Shown: one piece after another, positions 17,215-25,714 of the stretch
Numbering within the stretch: position 1 is the first letter of the stretch
Layout: each line of letters opens with the position of its first letter
Source: Citrifermentans bremense R1
GTDB taxonomy: Bacteria > Desulfobacterota > Desulfuromonadia > Geobacterales > Geobacteraceae
Reading direction: 5' to 3'
Length of the DNA: 64,000 nt
Assembly (NCBI RefSeq): GCF_000426865.1
Contig: NZ_AUGE01000001.1
Location: forward strand, 62,001 to 126,000
Made by a program: the position numbers and the translations under genes
The notes under the pieces: generated by a model
Databases searched by the model: none
What the model was told of the DNA's origin: nothing
The model's input: the letters and a program-made list of their open reading frames with translations, nothing else

Positions 17215-17617
17215 TCATTAACTCACGCCCGTTCGCTGCGCTCGCTCAAGACGCAAAGCCACAAAGTCCCAAAGCGGTCGCACGCGGATGACGCGGATTA
17301 AGTGGACAAAACGATAACTGCAGATCAACCGGATGTTTTCTGGATTAATCTGACGTTATCCGCGTTTTCCGTTAAATCCGTGTGCGATGCCGTGAAGCGC
17401 CTTTCTTGGCGTCTTTGCGGCTTTGCGTGAGAAGGTTCTCTAGCTTTTCGGTTTTGCAGTTATCCCCTGCATCCCCTGCATCCCCTTCATCCCTCTTAAT
17501 AGTTTTGGCTTTGCATCTTTCCGTTAAATCCGTGTGCGATGCCGTGAAGCGCCTTTCTTTGCGCCTTTGCGGCTTTGCATGAGAAAGCTTTACGGCTTTG
17601 GATGAGGGGGCTTTCAG
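17215..17617. repeat. Composite of repeat families A, B and C
   Basis: The 627-bp gap between the WbpM-like gene and the next gene is mostly repeat. It holds a split A arm (CTCACGCCCGTTCGCTGCGC from 17222), a C element (17278-17396), an A' arm (TTGCGGCTTTGCGTGAG, to 17431), block B' (TATCCCCTGCATCCCCTGCA and on, 17461-17495), then a second copy of the C end plus A' arm. The stretches 17366-17431 and 17518-17582 are near-identical direct repeats of about 65 bp. Confidence 0.8.
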
Positions 17618-17726
17618 GTTTTCCCAGCCTGCCCTCAGAAAAAAGTTGATGTGGTCGCTGTACAGATCGTTAGCGTATGCTAAGATTCGACCCGCTACGG
17701 AATTCCACCTAAAGGAGGCAATTCGG

Positions 17727-18401
17727 ATGACACTACCGGAACTGCTGGAACTCAACTTCAACAGCTACAGCATCAACGACTTCATCGCGGAAGTAAACAC
17801 CATAGCCGACAAAATGGAGAAGCACTCGGCCCTTAAGGATTTTCCCGAGTACTTCTGCCCCCCGGAGAAGCTCAGGGAAAAAGCGACGCTACTGGTGCAA
17901 CTTCGCGATGCCTCCGCCAGCGGCGACAGGGATAAGAAGGCGGAGAAAATGGCCGCCTGGGAAGACACCAAACTTGCCGTAATCATGAATGGTCAGCACA
18001 TCACCATGCTGTCGCTGCACCGCAACGACCCCAACATCCTGCTCAACACCGGCTACAAGTTGAAACAGAAGCACATTGCTAAACCCACCTCCTCCTCTGC
18101 CACGGACCTGCTGGCGGAGACGCCGGGCCTCGCGTTGAGGTACTTGCAATCGGGTTCGGGGCCGGTTGTGGGTGCCTTCACCGTCATCATAACCAAGGCT
18201 AAGAACAGGGCGTCAACAGAGCTGCAGATGTCTGACAACCCTTCTGACGAATCTTCCTGGAGCAGTCAAGGGATCTATGCCAAATCGCGCATAGAGTACA
18301 AACGGCAACAATCGGAAAAAAGGCTCTACTTCAGGGCCAGGTACCACCAGGACGGCGGCGTCAGTCCATGGTCCCAGGTGGTAAACATCCTCGTTCTGTA
18401 A
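17727..18401 (+). CDS. Hypothetical protein with fibronectin-III-like C-terminal half
   Basis: 224-aa soluble protein without signal peptide. The N-terminal half (1-110) is helical and charged. The C-terminal half (about 135-224) looks beta-rich, with a pattern like a fibronectin type III repeat: GPVVGAFTVIITKAKN, then WSSQGIYAKSR, then RLYFRARYHQDGGVSPWSQ. Conserved family not recognised. ATG 17727 follows a perfect AAAGGAGG. It is a single-gene unit on the plus strand, opposite to all its neighbours, and ends in a strong intrinsic terminator. Function unknown. Confidence 0.7.
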   Translation: MTLPELLELNFNSYSINDFIAEVNTIADKMEKHSALKDFPEYFCPPEKLREKATLLVQLRDASASGDRDKKAEKMAAWEDTKLAVIMNGQHITMLSLHRNDPNILLNTGYKLKQKHIAKPTSSSATDLLAETPGLALRYLQSGSGPVVGAFTVIITKAKNRASTELQMSDNPSDESSWSSQGIYAKSRIEYKRQQSEKRLYFRARYHQDGGVSPWSQVVNILVL

Positions 18402-18434
18402 AAAGTCCGCCTCTTTAACAGGATGAAACGACGA

Positions 18435-18474
18435 CGCGGCTGCATCTTACGATGCAGCCGCGCTTTCTTTTCCT
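18435..18474 (+). terminator. Rho-independent terminator
   Basis: A perfect 12-bp stem CGCGGCTGCATC / GATGCAGCCGCG (18435-18446 and 18451-18462) with the tetraloop TTAC, followed by CTTTCTTTTCC. It lies 34 nt after the stop of the gene ending at 18401 and is the clearest intrinsic terminator in the window. Confidence 0.9.
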
Positions 18475-18539
18475 TCCGGCTTCAGCCTCCCGCCTTCTCC
18501 CCCGCTCCCCCCTGTATCATCTTCCTCGCAAACCGATAC

Positions 18540-19018
18540 AGTTACTCCTAAAGCAGGTGACATATTTTTAAAAGCGGGAACAGATTAGAAAAATCCGGTC
18601 CGACTTTTTCTCAACTTGAACCTGTTTCCATAAAAGCCGGTCATGCATTAGAAAAACTCTGTACGGTTTTTCCGAAAACAGGACCGGTTACAGAAAAAGC
18701 CGGCCCTGTTTCCAACAAAATTGGACCGGATTAGATAAAAACGGAACCAGATTAGAAATAATTGGGACTGAATTAGTTTAAAACGGGACTGGATTAGAGG
18801 AAACTGGATCAGGTTTGTTGAAAACAGTAACTGGAATTCCCAAAACCGGAACGCTTTTTTCTAATAGAGGACAGGTTTTTTCTAATCTGTGTCAACATTA
18901 GAGAAAACCGGTACTACTTTTCGGAAAGCTGTACCCGTTTCGGGTAAACCCGTGCAGCTTTTTCTAAAAGTAGGTTCACTTTTCTTTGAACCCGTTCCTG
19001 TTTTGTCGAAAAGCGTCT
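18540..19018. repeat. Degenerate 21-bp tandem array (about 23 units)
   Basis: About 23 consecutive units of 20-22 bp (mostly 21) cover the whole interval. Each has the plan GG-A-TTAGA-N2-AAAAC-GG-AC; the best units start at 18728, 18749, 18791 and 18896. Most carry an A-tract or T-tract of three to six bases at the same phase. No unit is identical to another, and there are no unique spacers, so it is not CRISPR. One frame of the consensus reads Gly-Leu-x-Lys-Thr-Gly-Thr heptads, but stops and length changes break it into short runs. It lies between a terminator and the 3' end of the glycan cluster. Confidence 0.8.
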
Positions 19019-19052
19019 ATCCCCTTCGCTCGTCCGAATCCCTAAAATTCTC

Positions 19053-19115
19053 TACAGGGACGAATAGGATGAATGGGATGTGCCTTTCTTTGCGTCTTTG
19101 CGGCTTTGCGTGAGC
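19053..19115. repeat. Dispersed repeat, block B remnant plus A' arm
   Basis: ACAGGGACGAATAGGATGAA (19053 on) resembles block B; TTTCTTTGCGTCTTTGCGGC...TTTGCGTGAG (to 19114) is an A' arm. It sits 20 bp beyond the stop of the last gene of the glycan cluster. No left A arm is visible. Confidence 0.75.
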
Positions 19116-19135
19116 CGGTTTCCGCTCCTGTAGTC

Positions 19136-19696
19136 TCAGTGAGAGACACCATCGCTTTTAAGCACTTTCAGCGCCGTGAGGAAGATGATGCGGAGGTCCA
19201 GTGCCATCGAACGGTTCTTAAGGTAGTGCTCGTCAAACTCCACCTTGACGGGAATGGGGAGCTCGTCGCGGCCATTTACCTGCGCCCACCCGGTCAGGCC
19301 CGGGGGCAGAACATGAACACCTTTTTCCGTCCGCAACTCAATCAGATCGTCCTGGTTATAAAGGGCGGGACGAGGACCGACGAAACTCATGTCGCCGCGC
19401 AGGATGCTGAACAGCTGCGGCAGCTCATCGAGGCTGGATTTTCTCAAAAACTTGCCGATAGGGGTCAGGAATTGGTCGGGGTTGGTAAGCAGATGCGTGG
19501 CGACTGCGGGGGTCCCAGTGCGCATGGTGCGGAACTTGGGCATCCTGAAGATGACGTTGCACCTTCCCACCCTGTCGGACCAGTACAGCACGGGCCCCGG
19601 GGAGGTAAGCTTTACGAATAAGGCCACGAACAGCATGGGGACGCTGAACACAGCAAGCAGCGTCATAGAAAGTATCCAATCGAAAAACCTCTTCAT
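19136..19696 (-). CDS. PglC-like phosphoglycosyl transferase (initiating sugar transferase)
   Basis: 186-aa small-form bacterial sugar transferase with a single N-terminal membrane segment (about 8-30). Motifs are PKFRTMR, SSLDELPQLF, SFVGPRPALY and LTGWAQVNGR. The length matches PglC-type monotopic enzymes, not the long WbaP/WcaJ forms. It transfers a sugar phosphate (in PglC a diacetyl-bacillosamine or related UDP-sugar) to undecaprenyl phosphate at the inner membrane, starting the oligosaccharide. As last gene of the leftward cluster and with a WbpM-like and a WbpV-like enzyme nearby, it is the likely entry point of the pathway. Confidence 0.9.
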   Translation of the reverse strand: MKRFFDWILSMTLLAVFSVPMLFVALFVKLTSPGPVLYWSDRVGRCNVIFRMPKFRTMRTGTPAVATHLLTNPDQFLTPIGKFLRKSSLDELPQLFSILRGDMSFVGPRPALYNQDDLIELRTEKGVHVLPPGLTGWAQVNGRDELPIPVKVEFDEHYLKNRSMALDLRIIFLTALKVLKSDGVSH

Positions 19697-19743
19697 ACTC
19701 TCCTTTTACCTACTGATGAATGTTTCTGGGCGTGTAATTTAAG

Positions 19744-20724
19744 CTATTTTACCACCCCACAACCCTGTCCCTTAAACCAGAGAGCTGTTTTTTTAAGACC
19801 CTGCTCCATAGTGAAAGGAGGAACCCACCCAAGCTCTCTTCGGATTTTGGAGCTGTCGACCTGCAGCGATCCCAACAATCGTTCCACTGATTGGGACTTG
19901 CCAAACATTTTTCCCGCTGTGCGCATCAAGGTAGGTGACAGTGGCAAGAGTCTGGAAGACCTACTCAGAGCGCCGGCCAGCCGGCGAATCAACTCAGGAG
20001 TAGACACGTCGTCATTATCGCTCACCAAATAGGTCTGGCCTGCTGCATTTGCAGCAGTTGCACTAAAGGCAACCGCATCCACCAAATTTTCTACATAAAC
20101 CAAGCTCCGCTTGTTGGAAATCGACGCAAATGGTAAAGGTATACCATGATCGATAATGCTCATAAGCTTCAGGAAGTTGGCTTTGACGCCCGCCCCGTAC
20201 ACCAATGGAGGACGCACAATTACGACTTCAAGTCCGGTTTCTGCGGCGATCCGATGTAGAGCGGCCTCCGCCTCTGATTTGCTGATACCGTAAGGATCAG
20301 AAGGGGCAAGTGGTGAGAGTTCACAGTAGGGATGATCAGTCTCTTCGCCATGTACCTTAACGGTGCTGATAAAAACAAGTCGCTTCACCCCTGCGGCTGC
20401 AGCCTGTCGCGCCAAGCGTACCGTCCCATGAAGGTTCACTTTGCGAAATTCGTCCAATGGGTCTGCAGCAGTGTCTTGCATGATATGAACGCGGGCAGCC
20501 AGATGAATAACCGTGTCTATCCCCTGGAAAGCTGCCTTATATACGCTCAACTCCGACAGAGGCGGCACCACCACCGTAGCAACCCCGCTAGGCAAAAAGG
20601 CAGTCTCCTCGCCCTCCAATACCGCGGCCGTGACTCGCAAGTTCTCAAGAAGAAGGCGCTTGGCAAGAAATGCTCCCACGAACCCGGTTGCGCCGGTCAT
20701 TAAGATTCTTGGTGTTTTTGTCAT
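19744..20724 (-). CDS. NAD-dependent epimerase/dehydratase (WbpV/WbpK-like)
   Basis: 326-aa short-chain dehydrogenase/reductase of the extended type. The N-terminal NAD motif is TGATGFVG (about residues 10-17); the active site has Ser-Thr in FISTVKVHGE and Tyr-x3-Lys in DPYGISKSEAE. The closest type I know is the 4-reductase/epimerase usually found beside initiating transferases, acting on UDP-4-keto-6-deoxy-HexNAc or UDP-GlcNAc. ATG 20724 was preferred by homology (MTKTPRILMTGATG); its ribosome site is poor, and ATG 20751 is possible. The 233 bp upstream are unusual (see separate entry). It probably converts the WbpM-like product into the first sugar. Confidence 0.85.
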   Translation of the reverse strand: MTKTPRILMTGATGFVGAFLAKRLLLENLRVTAAVLEGEETAFLPSGVATVVVPPLSELSVYKAAFQGIDTVIHLAARVHIMQDTAADPLDEFRKVNLHGTVRLARQAAAAGVKRLVFISTVKVHGEETDHPYCELSPLAPSDPYGISKSEAEAALHRIAAETGLEVVIVRPPLVYGAGVKANFLKLMSIIDHGIPLPFASISNKRSLVYVENLVDAVAFSATAANAAGQTYLVSDNDDVSTPELIRRLAGALSRSSRLLPLSPTLMRTAGKMFGKSQSVERLLGSLQVDSSKIRRELGWVPPFTMEQGLKKTALWFKGQGCGVVK

Positions 20725-20957
20725 ATCCTGACCATTTTCACCTTTGTTCATTTTCAATAATAGCGTCTCTGGCTCTCTAAAAATCACTAATACGTAGATG
20801 ACCTGCTCTAAATCTACTGAATCCCGCCACCCAAGGCCATGGAAATGGCCGGCATTTTCCAAATTGCGTATTCCGGTCGATGCCGACCCCAATTCCGCTG
20901 TGATGCCGAACGGCATACCGCTGGCAACCAACCGGAAATGAGGGGATATCCATACGA
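20725..20957. other. Intra-operon gap with small palindromes
   Basis: 233 bp between two epimerase genes, the longest gap inside the glycan cluster. It contains perfect small dyads ATGCCG-AA-CGGCAT (20903-20916) and GGTCG-ATGC-CGACC (about 20875-20888) plus an imperfect one around GGAAATGGCCGGCATTTTCC (20841-20860). It is open in the downstream gene's frame, but homology starts only at 20724. It may be a repeat element or remnant of a lost gene. Confidence 0.4.
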
Positions 20958-21935
20958 TCATTTTTTTGATGAATCAGACACGTTAGGTTTCAGGATGGAA
21001 GTTAAATAGTACCGAGTAAGTTCACTTATTCCGCATTTTATAGATATTTGACACTTAAAGCCCATTTCTTTTTCTATAGAATTAGTTGCATATACTACTT
21101 TATTGGTAAGTGCATCTATTCTTGCAGGACTTAAAGGAAAATTGGGCATAATAATTTGAAGAAATGAAGTAGCGGCTCGCATAAGAGATTCAGGAACTCT
21201 GGCTTTGGGTATTTTTTTATCAAGTACTGCTGCAATTGTTTCGACAAGTTCTTCCAACTTACAGTAATCAGAAACAATGTAAATGCTCCCAGTTAGTGCA
21301 GCTGTAGATGTCCCGCAAAGTACTAGGGCATCCACAACATTTTCTACATGGATATAATTAGCAGTTGCCCCAGTTTTGCCGATGAAAAAAAAGAGGTTTT
21401 TATGAATCATCTGGATGAGCTGGAAAAGTGATCTATTCGGCATGTCATTGCCGTAAACAACTGAAGGTCTTAATATAACACCGAACAACTTGTCGTGTTT
21501 AATTGCATCGAGTACAAGCATGTCAGACTTAGTTTTTGATTTTTCATAAGCATTGTTAGGATTAAGCTCACTGCTCTCACAAATATTACCATCAAGTACT
21601 TTACCATATACCCCAGTACTGCTAAGCTGTACCCAACGGCATCTTTTGCCTCGGGCTGCAACAAGTAAGTTTGCGGTACCAAGTACATTTGTATTGTACA
21701 TTTGAGATTCATTGCGTAGTTCAGCTGCGCAATGATATAAGACATCAGCCCCATCAAGAAACTCGTGCAAGATCTCAATTGAAGAGTTCAAATCTCCAAT
21801 ATATGGTTTCGCACCCTCAAGCTCTTGTGATCCATGATCTCGTGTCAAATATCGTACCTGATCTCCAAAATCCAAATGCCTTCTTATTAAATGCTTTCCT
21901 ATAAACCCAGTACCACCAGTAACGGCAATAATCAT
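20958..21935 (-). CDS. NAD-dependent epimerase/dehydratase family protein
   Basis: 325-aa extended SDR. NAD motif TGGTGFIG is at residues 6-13, the catalytic Ser in LSSTGVYG and the Tyr-x3-Lys in NAYEKSKTKSD. The substrate is a nucleotide sugar by context; specificity is not readable. ATG 21935 follows AAAAGGAG. Base composition is visibly AT-rich compared with its downstream neighbour, so the two adjacent epimerases have different histories. It ends in a Lys/Ser tail (VSDSSKK). Confidence 0.85.
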   Translation of the reverse strand: MIIAVTGGTGFIGKHLIRRHLDFGDQVRYLTRDHGSQELEGAKPYIGDLNSSIEILHEFLDGADVLYHCAAELRNESQMYNTNVLGTANLLVAARGKRCRWVQLSSTGVYGKVLDGNICESSELNPNNAYEKSKTKSDMLVLDAIKHDKLFGVILRPSVVYGNDMPNRSLFQLIQMIHKNLFFFIGKTGATANYIHVENVVDALVLCGTSTAALTGSIYIVSDYCKLEELVETIAAVLDKKIPKARVPESLMRAATSFLQIIMPNFPLSPARIDALTNKVVYATNSIEKEMGFKCQISIKCGISELTRYYLTSILKPNVSDSSKK

Positions 21936-22078
21936 AAAGGCTCCTTTTAATGCATTTGAGGGAAACCCATTATGTCCACACCTTTAAAAAATGGCTCTTC
22001 AGCAGAATCTGTGATGACACTGCGATTCGGGTAGATCGCCAAGGGTGTGATATAAGGCTAAAAGTGAGACCATAGGTT

Positions 22079-23248
22079 TTATTTAAGGTCATTTTTACAC
22101 ATATGTTGATGATAGAGCCTTTTTAGTGCGGCATAAAGAATATCCGCAGTAAAATGTGCCTCCACCCTTTGTTTAGCGAGCTGTCCCATTTGTTTGCATT
22201 TTTCAACATTCTGCAACATAAACAACATCGCATCTTTCAATTGGTCCAAGTTGCCAGCAGGAAATAAAATGCCAGTTTGTCCATCTTCTATTGAATCAAC
22301 CAAGCCGACAATATTTGACCCGATGGTAGGGATCCCTAGCGCTGCGGCATCTATCACTATTGTACCAAACCCTTCGCGGTAGCTAGGCAAACATAACACA
22401 TGACTAATAGCAAGATACAATTCGTGATTATTAACTTTACCGACGCTGAGTACATTATTGAGGATTCTTGGATTTGTTTTCCTCATTTCATCAATCTCAC
22501 CGCCTGTTTCGTCAGGACCTACATAGACGAGTTTGGCCTTTGGGTATAAATTGGTAACCATAGAAAATGCTAGGATCATATCGATCGCCCCTTTATCTCG
22601 AGTTTTCCGCGCGATATAGGCAAATACAAAATCAGACCTGTCAACTCCCAAACTGTCACGTAGCAGTTCGGCTTGACTGCCAATTACTTTGAGGTTGATC
22701 TTATCGTTGTCGTAGCCACTTAAAGATCCTTTTAGCAAAACCGGTAAAGGCACACCCGCATATGTGATATTATGCTGGAAGAGAAATGTTGACTGTGAAG
22801 GACTATCCGATAAACAAACCGTATTCAATGTTGCAATCAACTTGTCTAACGACCATAAAAATTGTCGTAAAAAACCTGTCTGAGTTGCCCAAACCTGTCC
22901 TGTAAAAGTATGAATGCGGATGGGAACACGGCAGATGAATCCGGCTATAGCCGTCAACAACCCAGCTTTTGGCATGATTGAATGAACTATATCGGGTTTT
23001 ACAAGAGTTATTATTCTGATTAAATTAATCAGTGCATAAAGATCAGATAAAAAGCTCACTTTCCTGGAAATATGAAGATCGAACCATCTAACGTTTGGAA
23101 ATAAAGCGCTGTGATCAGAAACATTATGTCCAACTACACTAACTTCAAAATCTTTAAAAATTCGTTTTAACGTGTTACCGAGATGCCATGGTACACATTC
23201 TGATGAGGTAACAATTCTCATCACTTTGACTTGTCGTGGTCCATCCAT
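22079..23248 (-). CDS. Glycosyltransferase family 4
   Basis: 389-aa retaining GT-B glycosyltransferase. The N-terminal acceptor domain starts VKVMRIVTSSECVPWHLGNT; the C-terminal donor domain contains ARKTRDKGAIDMILAF and the nucleotide-sugar signature SYREGFGTIVIDAAALGIP, where the second acid of the EX7E pattern is Asp. It resembles WbnK/CapM-like proteins in plan. ATG 23248 has GGTAGG upstream. A TTG at 23296 overlaps the previous stop, and ATG 23221 is the homology-based minimum, so the start is uncertain by up to 25 residues. Cytoplasmic, acting on lipid-linked intermediate. Confidence 0.87.
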   Translation of the reverse strand: MDGPRQVKVMRIVTSSECVPWHLGNTLKRIFKDFEVSVVGHNVSDHSALFPNVRWFDLHISRKVSFLSDLYALINLIRIITLVKPDIVHSIMPKAGLLTAIAGFICRVPIRIHTFTGQVWATQTGFLRQFLWSLDKLIATLNTVCLSDSPSQSTFLFQHNITYAGVPLPVLLKGSLSGYDNDKINLKVIGSQAELLRDSLGVDRSDFVFAYIARKTRDKGAIDMILAFSMVTNLYPKAKLVYVGPDETGGEIDEMRKTNPRILNNVLSVGKVNNHELYLAISHVLCLPSYREGFGTIVIDAAALGIPTIGSNIVGLVDSIEDGQTGILFPAGNLDQLKDAMLFMLQNVEKCKQMGQLAKQRVEAHFTADILYAALKRLYHQHMCKNDLK

Positions 23249-23292
23249 AATTAAACCTACCATTGAGAAAAATAGTACTGGAAGCGTTGAAA

Positions 23293-24510
23293 TCAATCCT
23301 TCAACACTTTAGAGTAACAATTCATAACCTCTCTAACGTGAGAATGAAGTGTATTTGGTGTTTGCCAATAAAGTTCATAAGCTCTGAGACCTAACTTTTT
23401 AGCTAGTGCTGGGTCGTTATTTAAGAGCTTAAGTTTTTCAACTAAGTCATGAGTATCACGAGCACGAAACAACATTCCTGTTTCGCCATCAATAATTGCA
23501 TCCTTGGCCGCGCATTCATCCGATGCAATGACGGGTACACCGAGCGCCGCAGCCTCCATCACAACTAAAGGCTGACCTTCGTGCAATAAGGAAGGGAATA
23601 CAATGGCTCTGCTTGTTTGAATCGCATTATTAACGCCAACACGATCCTGCCAGCCTAGAAATTCAGCAGTGTCATTAACGAGTCGAATGTTTTTTTCTTG
23701 GTCGCCACATCCAACGAAGACAGATTTCACCCCTGCTAAACGCGCTGCCAAAGCGAAAAGAACAGCTCCTTTCTCTAGAGACAGCCTACCTATAAACGTA
23801 AACGCGTCACATCCACCTACATCTGTGGGGCAAACTTTATCTGCATCGATTGGATTACCGATGCGAAAATACCTGGTGGTTAGAGGTAACAACGCACGAA
23901 TGAGCGACTCAGAGTAATTTGATACGGTGATGAAAGACTTAACGCCATTCTGAAGATGACCAAATTTAGTTTGAACAGCCTGTCGGGCGATTCGCCAAAT
24001 CTTATATACGTAACAACGAGAATCACAATTACATATAATACAGCTAAAGGACATAGGCTTTAGCTTGCAATGTTTTGATTTCTTAAAATTATATAAACCA
24101 CCATTCGGGCAGACAGAGAAATAATCATGGCAAGTATAAACGATTTTAAAGCCCTGATCTATTGCAACGCGAATAACACTCGCTGAAAGAGAACTAACAA
24201 AGGAGTGAATATGTATTATTGTATTCTCTGGATCAAAACCAGTGAGTACCTGCTTGAAACGGACAGCTGCACATGAATTCCAAATGCCGCTAAAAGCGGC
24301 GTTTATTCTAGATGGATTGCCCCTCAAATCGTATAGATCAAAAGTAATCACATTGACCAAATCGAGATTAATGGTAGGATCTACCGGGCCAACTCCATAT
24401 ATGAATGTTACGTCCACTCCGGCTTCTGCAAGAGCATTTAAGCTAGTAATCGCCACTTGAGCGGCGCCACCGTTAATATAGCCGTGATCGTTTATTACTA
24501 TTACACGCAT
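23293..24510 (-). CDS. Glycosyltransferase family 4
   Basis: 405-aa GT-B glycosyltransferase. The N-terminus MRVIVINDHGYINGGAAQVA is a typical start with the glycine-rich acceptor loop. The donor domain has FIGRLSLEKGA and the EX7E signature in HEGQPLVVMEAAALGVPV. A cysteine-rich insertion (KHCKLKPMSFSCIICNCDSRC, split around residues 160-180) is a feature of a GT4 subgroup in which it may bind metal. ATG 24510 was chosen by homology; the in-frame TTG 24543 overlaps the upstream gene. Confidence 0.87.
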   Translation of the reverse strand: MRVIVINDHGYINGGAAQVAITSLNALAEAGVDVTFIYGVGPVDPTINLDLVNVITFDLYDLRGNPSRINAAFSGIWNSCAAVRFKQVLTGFDPENTIIHIHSFVSSLSASVIRVAIDQGFKIVYTCHDYFSVCPNGGLYNFKKSKHCKLKPMSFSCIICNCDSRCYVYKIWRIARQAVQTKFGHLQNGVKSFITVSNYSESLIRALLPLTTRYFRIGNPIDADKVCPTDVGGCDAFTFIGRLSLEKGAVLFALAARLAGVKSVFVGCGDQEKNIRLVNDTAEFLGWQDRVGVNNAIQTSRAIVFPSLLHEGQPLVVMEAAALGVPVIASDECAAKDAIIDGETGMLFRARDTHDLVEKLKLLNNDPALAKKLGLRAYELYWQTPNTLHSHVREVMNCYSKVLKD

Positions 24511-24526
24511 TGTGCACTTTTCGCTT

Positions 24527-25654
24527 TCATTGTTGGGGTTCAAGTTTTTGTGGTGTCTTTAAATTCCGCCAACGAGGAAAGTATGCCACCAATGTGATTA
24601 AACCGAAGCCTGGGTAAAGATATCGGTGGTGAACAAAGCTGTTTAATCCTACCATCATGATAAATGCAAATGATAAACATAAGATAGCATTTTGGTCACT
24701 TTGAATCAAGTGCGGGTAACGAAAGGCATGAAATAAAAATCTAAAATATCTAAACCAAACAGGAAAGAGTATACATGCCGAAATAGAATACAACAAAGCC
24801 ATAATGTTCAGGTAAGAGCCATCAAAAACGTTAATGACTGGCCAAGGCTGAACTATCATTTGAAATAGTCTCACAAATGTTGCCAAAGCAGATATTCCGT
24901 ACCATTTAGATTGAATCGACTCGACAATACTACCTACACCGAGTCCGGGACCAATTTCCCTGAACAGCAGTGCATCATCGCTACCCAAACCTGGCACATT
25001 TTCAATTAAAAATGGATACATTGACGATAACATGAGAAAAAGCAGAACTAAAAAACGAATGTTTTTCTCTTTGAACGAAAAATTCCCTACCATAAATAAA
25101 GTGATAGCTATTGAAAATTGGTACCTCAGTAAAACCAGCAGAAGAAAGTAGAAGGTAAATATGTACCAACTTTTTTTCAAGAAATGGTAGGCTAAAGCAC
25201 TAAAAACAAAAAGGGTTGGGATTTCCTTAAGGACCCCTATTGTATATATAAAGGTCTCTGGCAAAAGCAGTATCAGAAACAAGATCTTGTCATTAACAAT
25301 AATATTAAGATGTATAGAAATCTTGTAAAGGTATATGCCCGTCAACAATAGCAAACTGATATTAAATAAAGTCGCAAAATACCAGTTCCCATCGAAGAGC
25401 ATCCATAAAAGGGCAGGCAAGACGACATTCTTCACGTTTGCTGCTAAATAAATTAAAATTTGCGAATTTGAAAAAATATTCTTAAAAAGAATAGTGTCTG
25501 ATTGAACGATGCCTTGGAAACCAAAACCGACAGTCTCCCCAACCTCTAGAAGACTTATAAAACAGCGGGTATAGGCAATAGATAATAATCCTAAGAGGAA
25601 AACTGTGAATATGAGTTTACCGTTAAATACTTTTATGGAAAACAAGCTTTTCAA
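24527..25654 (-). CDS. Polytopic membrane protein, candidate O-antigen polymerase
   Basis: 375-aa very hydrophobic protein with about nine or ten predicted transmembrane helices and few conserved charged motifs. No family was recognised with confidence. In a glycan cluster that otherwise lacks a Wzy, a protein of this size and topology is the best candidate for the polymerase, which is known for poor sequence conservation; an EpsG-like or acyltransferase-like role cannot be excluded. A segment around PGLGSDDALLFREIGPGLG could be a large periplasmic loop. Start is TTG 25654, supported by AAGGTGG five bases upstream. The gene is AT-rich. Confidence 0.6.
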   Translation of the reverse strand: MKSLFSIKVFNGKLIFTVFLLGLLSIAYTRCFISLLEVGETVGFGFQGIVQSDTILFKNIFSNSQILIYLAANVKNVVLPALLWMLFDGNWYFATLFNISLLLLTGIYLYKISIHLNIIVNDKILFLILLLPETFIYTIGVLKEIPTLFVFSALAYHFLKKSWYIFTFYFLLLVLLRYQFSIAITLFMVGNFSFKEKNIRFLVLLFLMLSSMYPFLIENVPGLGSDDALLFREIGPGLGVGSIVESIQSKWYGISALATFVRLFQMIVQPWPVINVFDGSYLNIMALLYSISACILFPVWFRYFRFLFHAFRYPHLIQSDQNAILCLSFAFIMMVGLNSFVHHRYLYPGFGLITLVAYFPRWRNLKTPQKLEPQQ

Positions 25655-25714
25655 GTTACCACCTTAAGCTTAGCCTCACAAATTTCAATGAAGCAAACAC
25701 TCAGCAACAATGCG

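Noticed and set aside
18540-19018. Possible CRISPR array
   Set aside because: Units are contiguous 21-bp variants with no spacers of constant length between identical repeats, and no cas genes are present.
18889-19113. 74-codon frame inside the 21-bp array
   Set aside because: Its heptad pattern simply follows the DNA period, and the end of the frame lies in an A' repeat arm; no ribosome site is seen.
20725-20961. N-terminal extension of the WbpV-like epimerase by 79 residues
   Set aside because: NAD-binding homology starts at MTKTPRILMTGATG (20724), and the extension has no recognisable domain.
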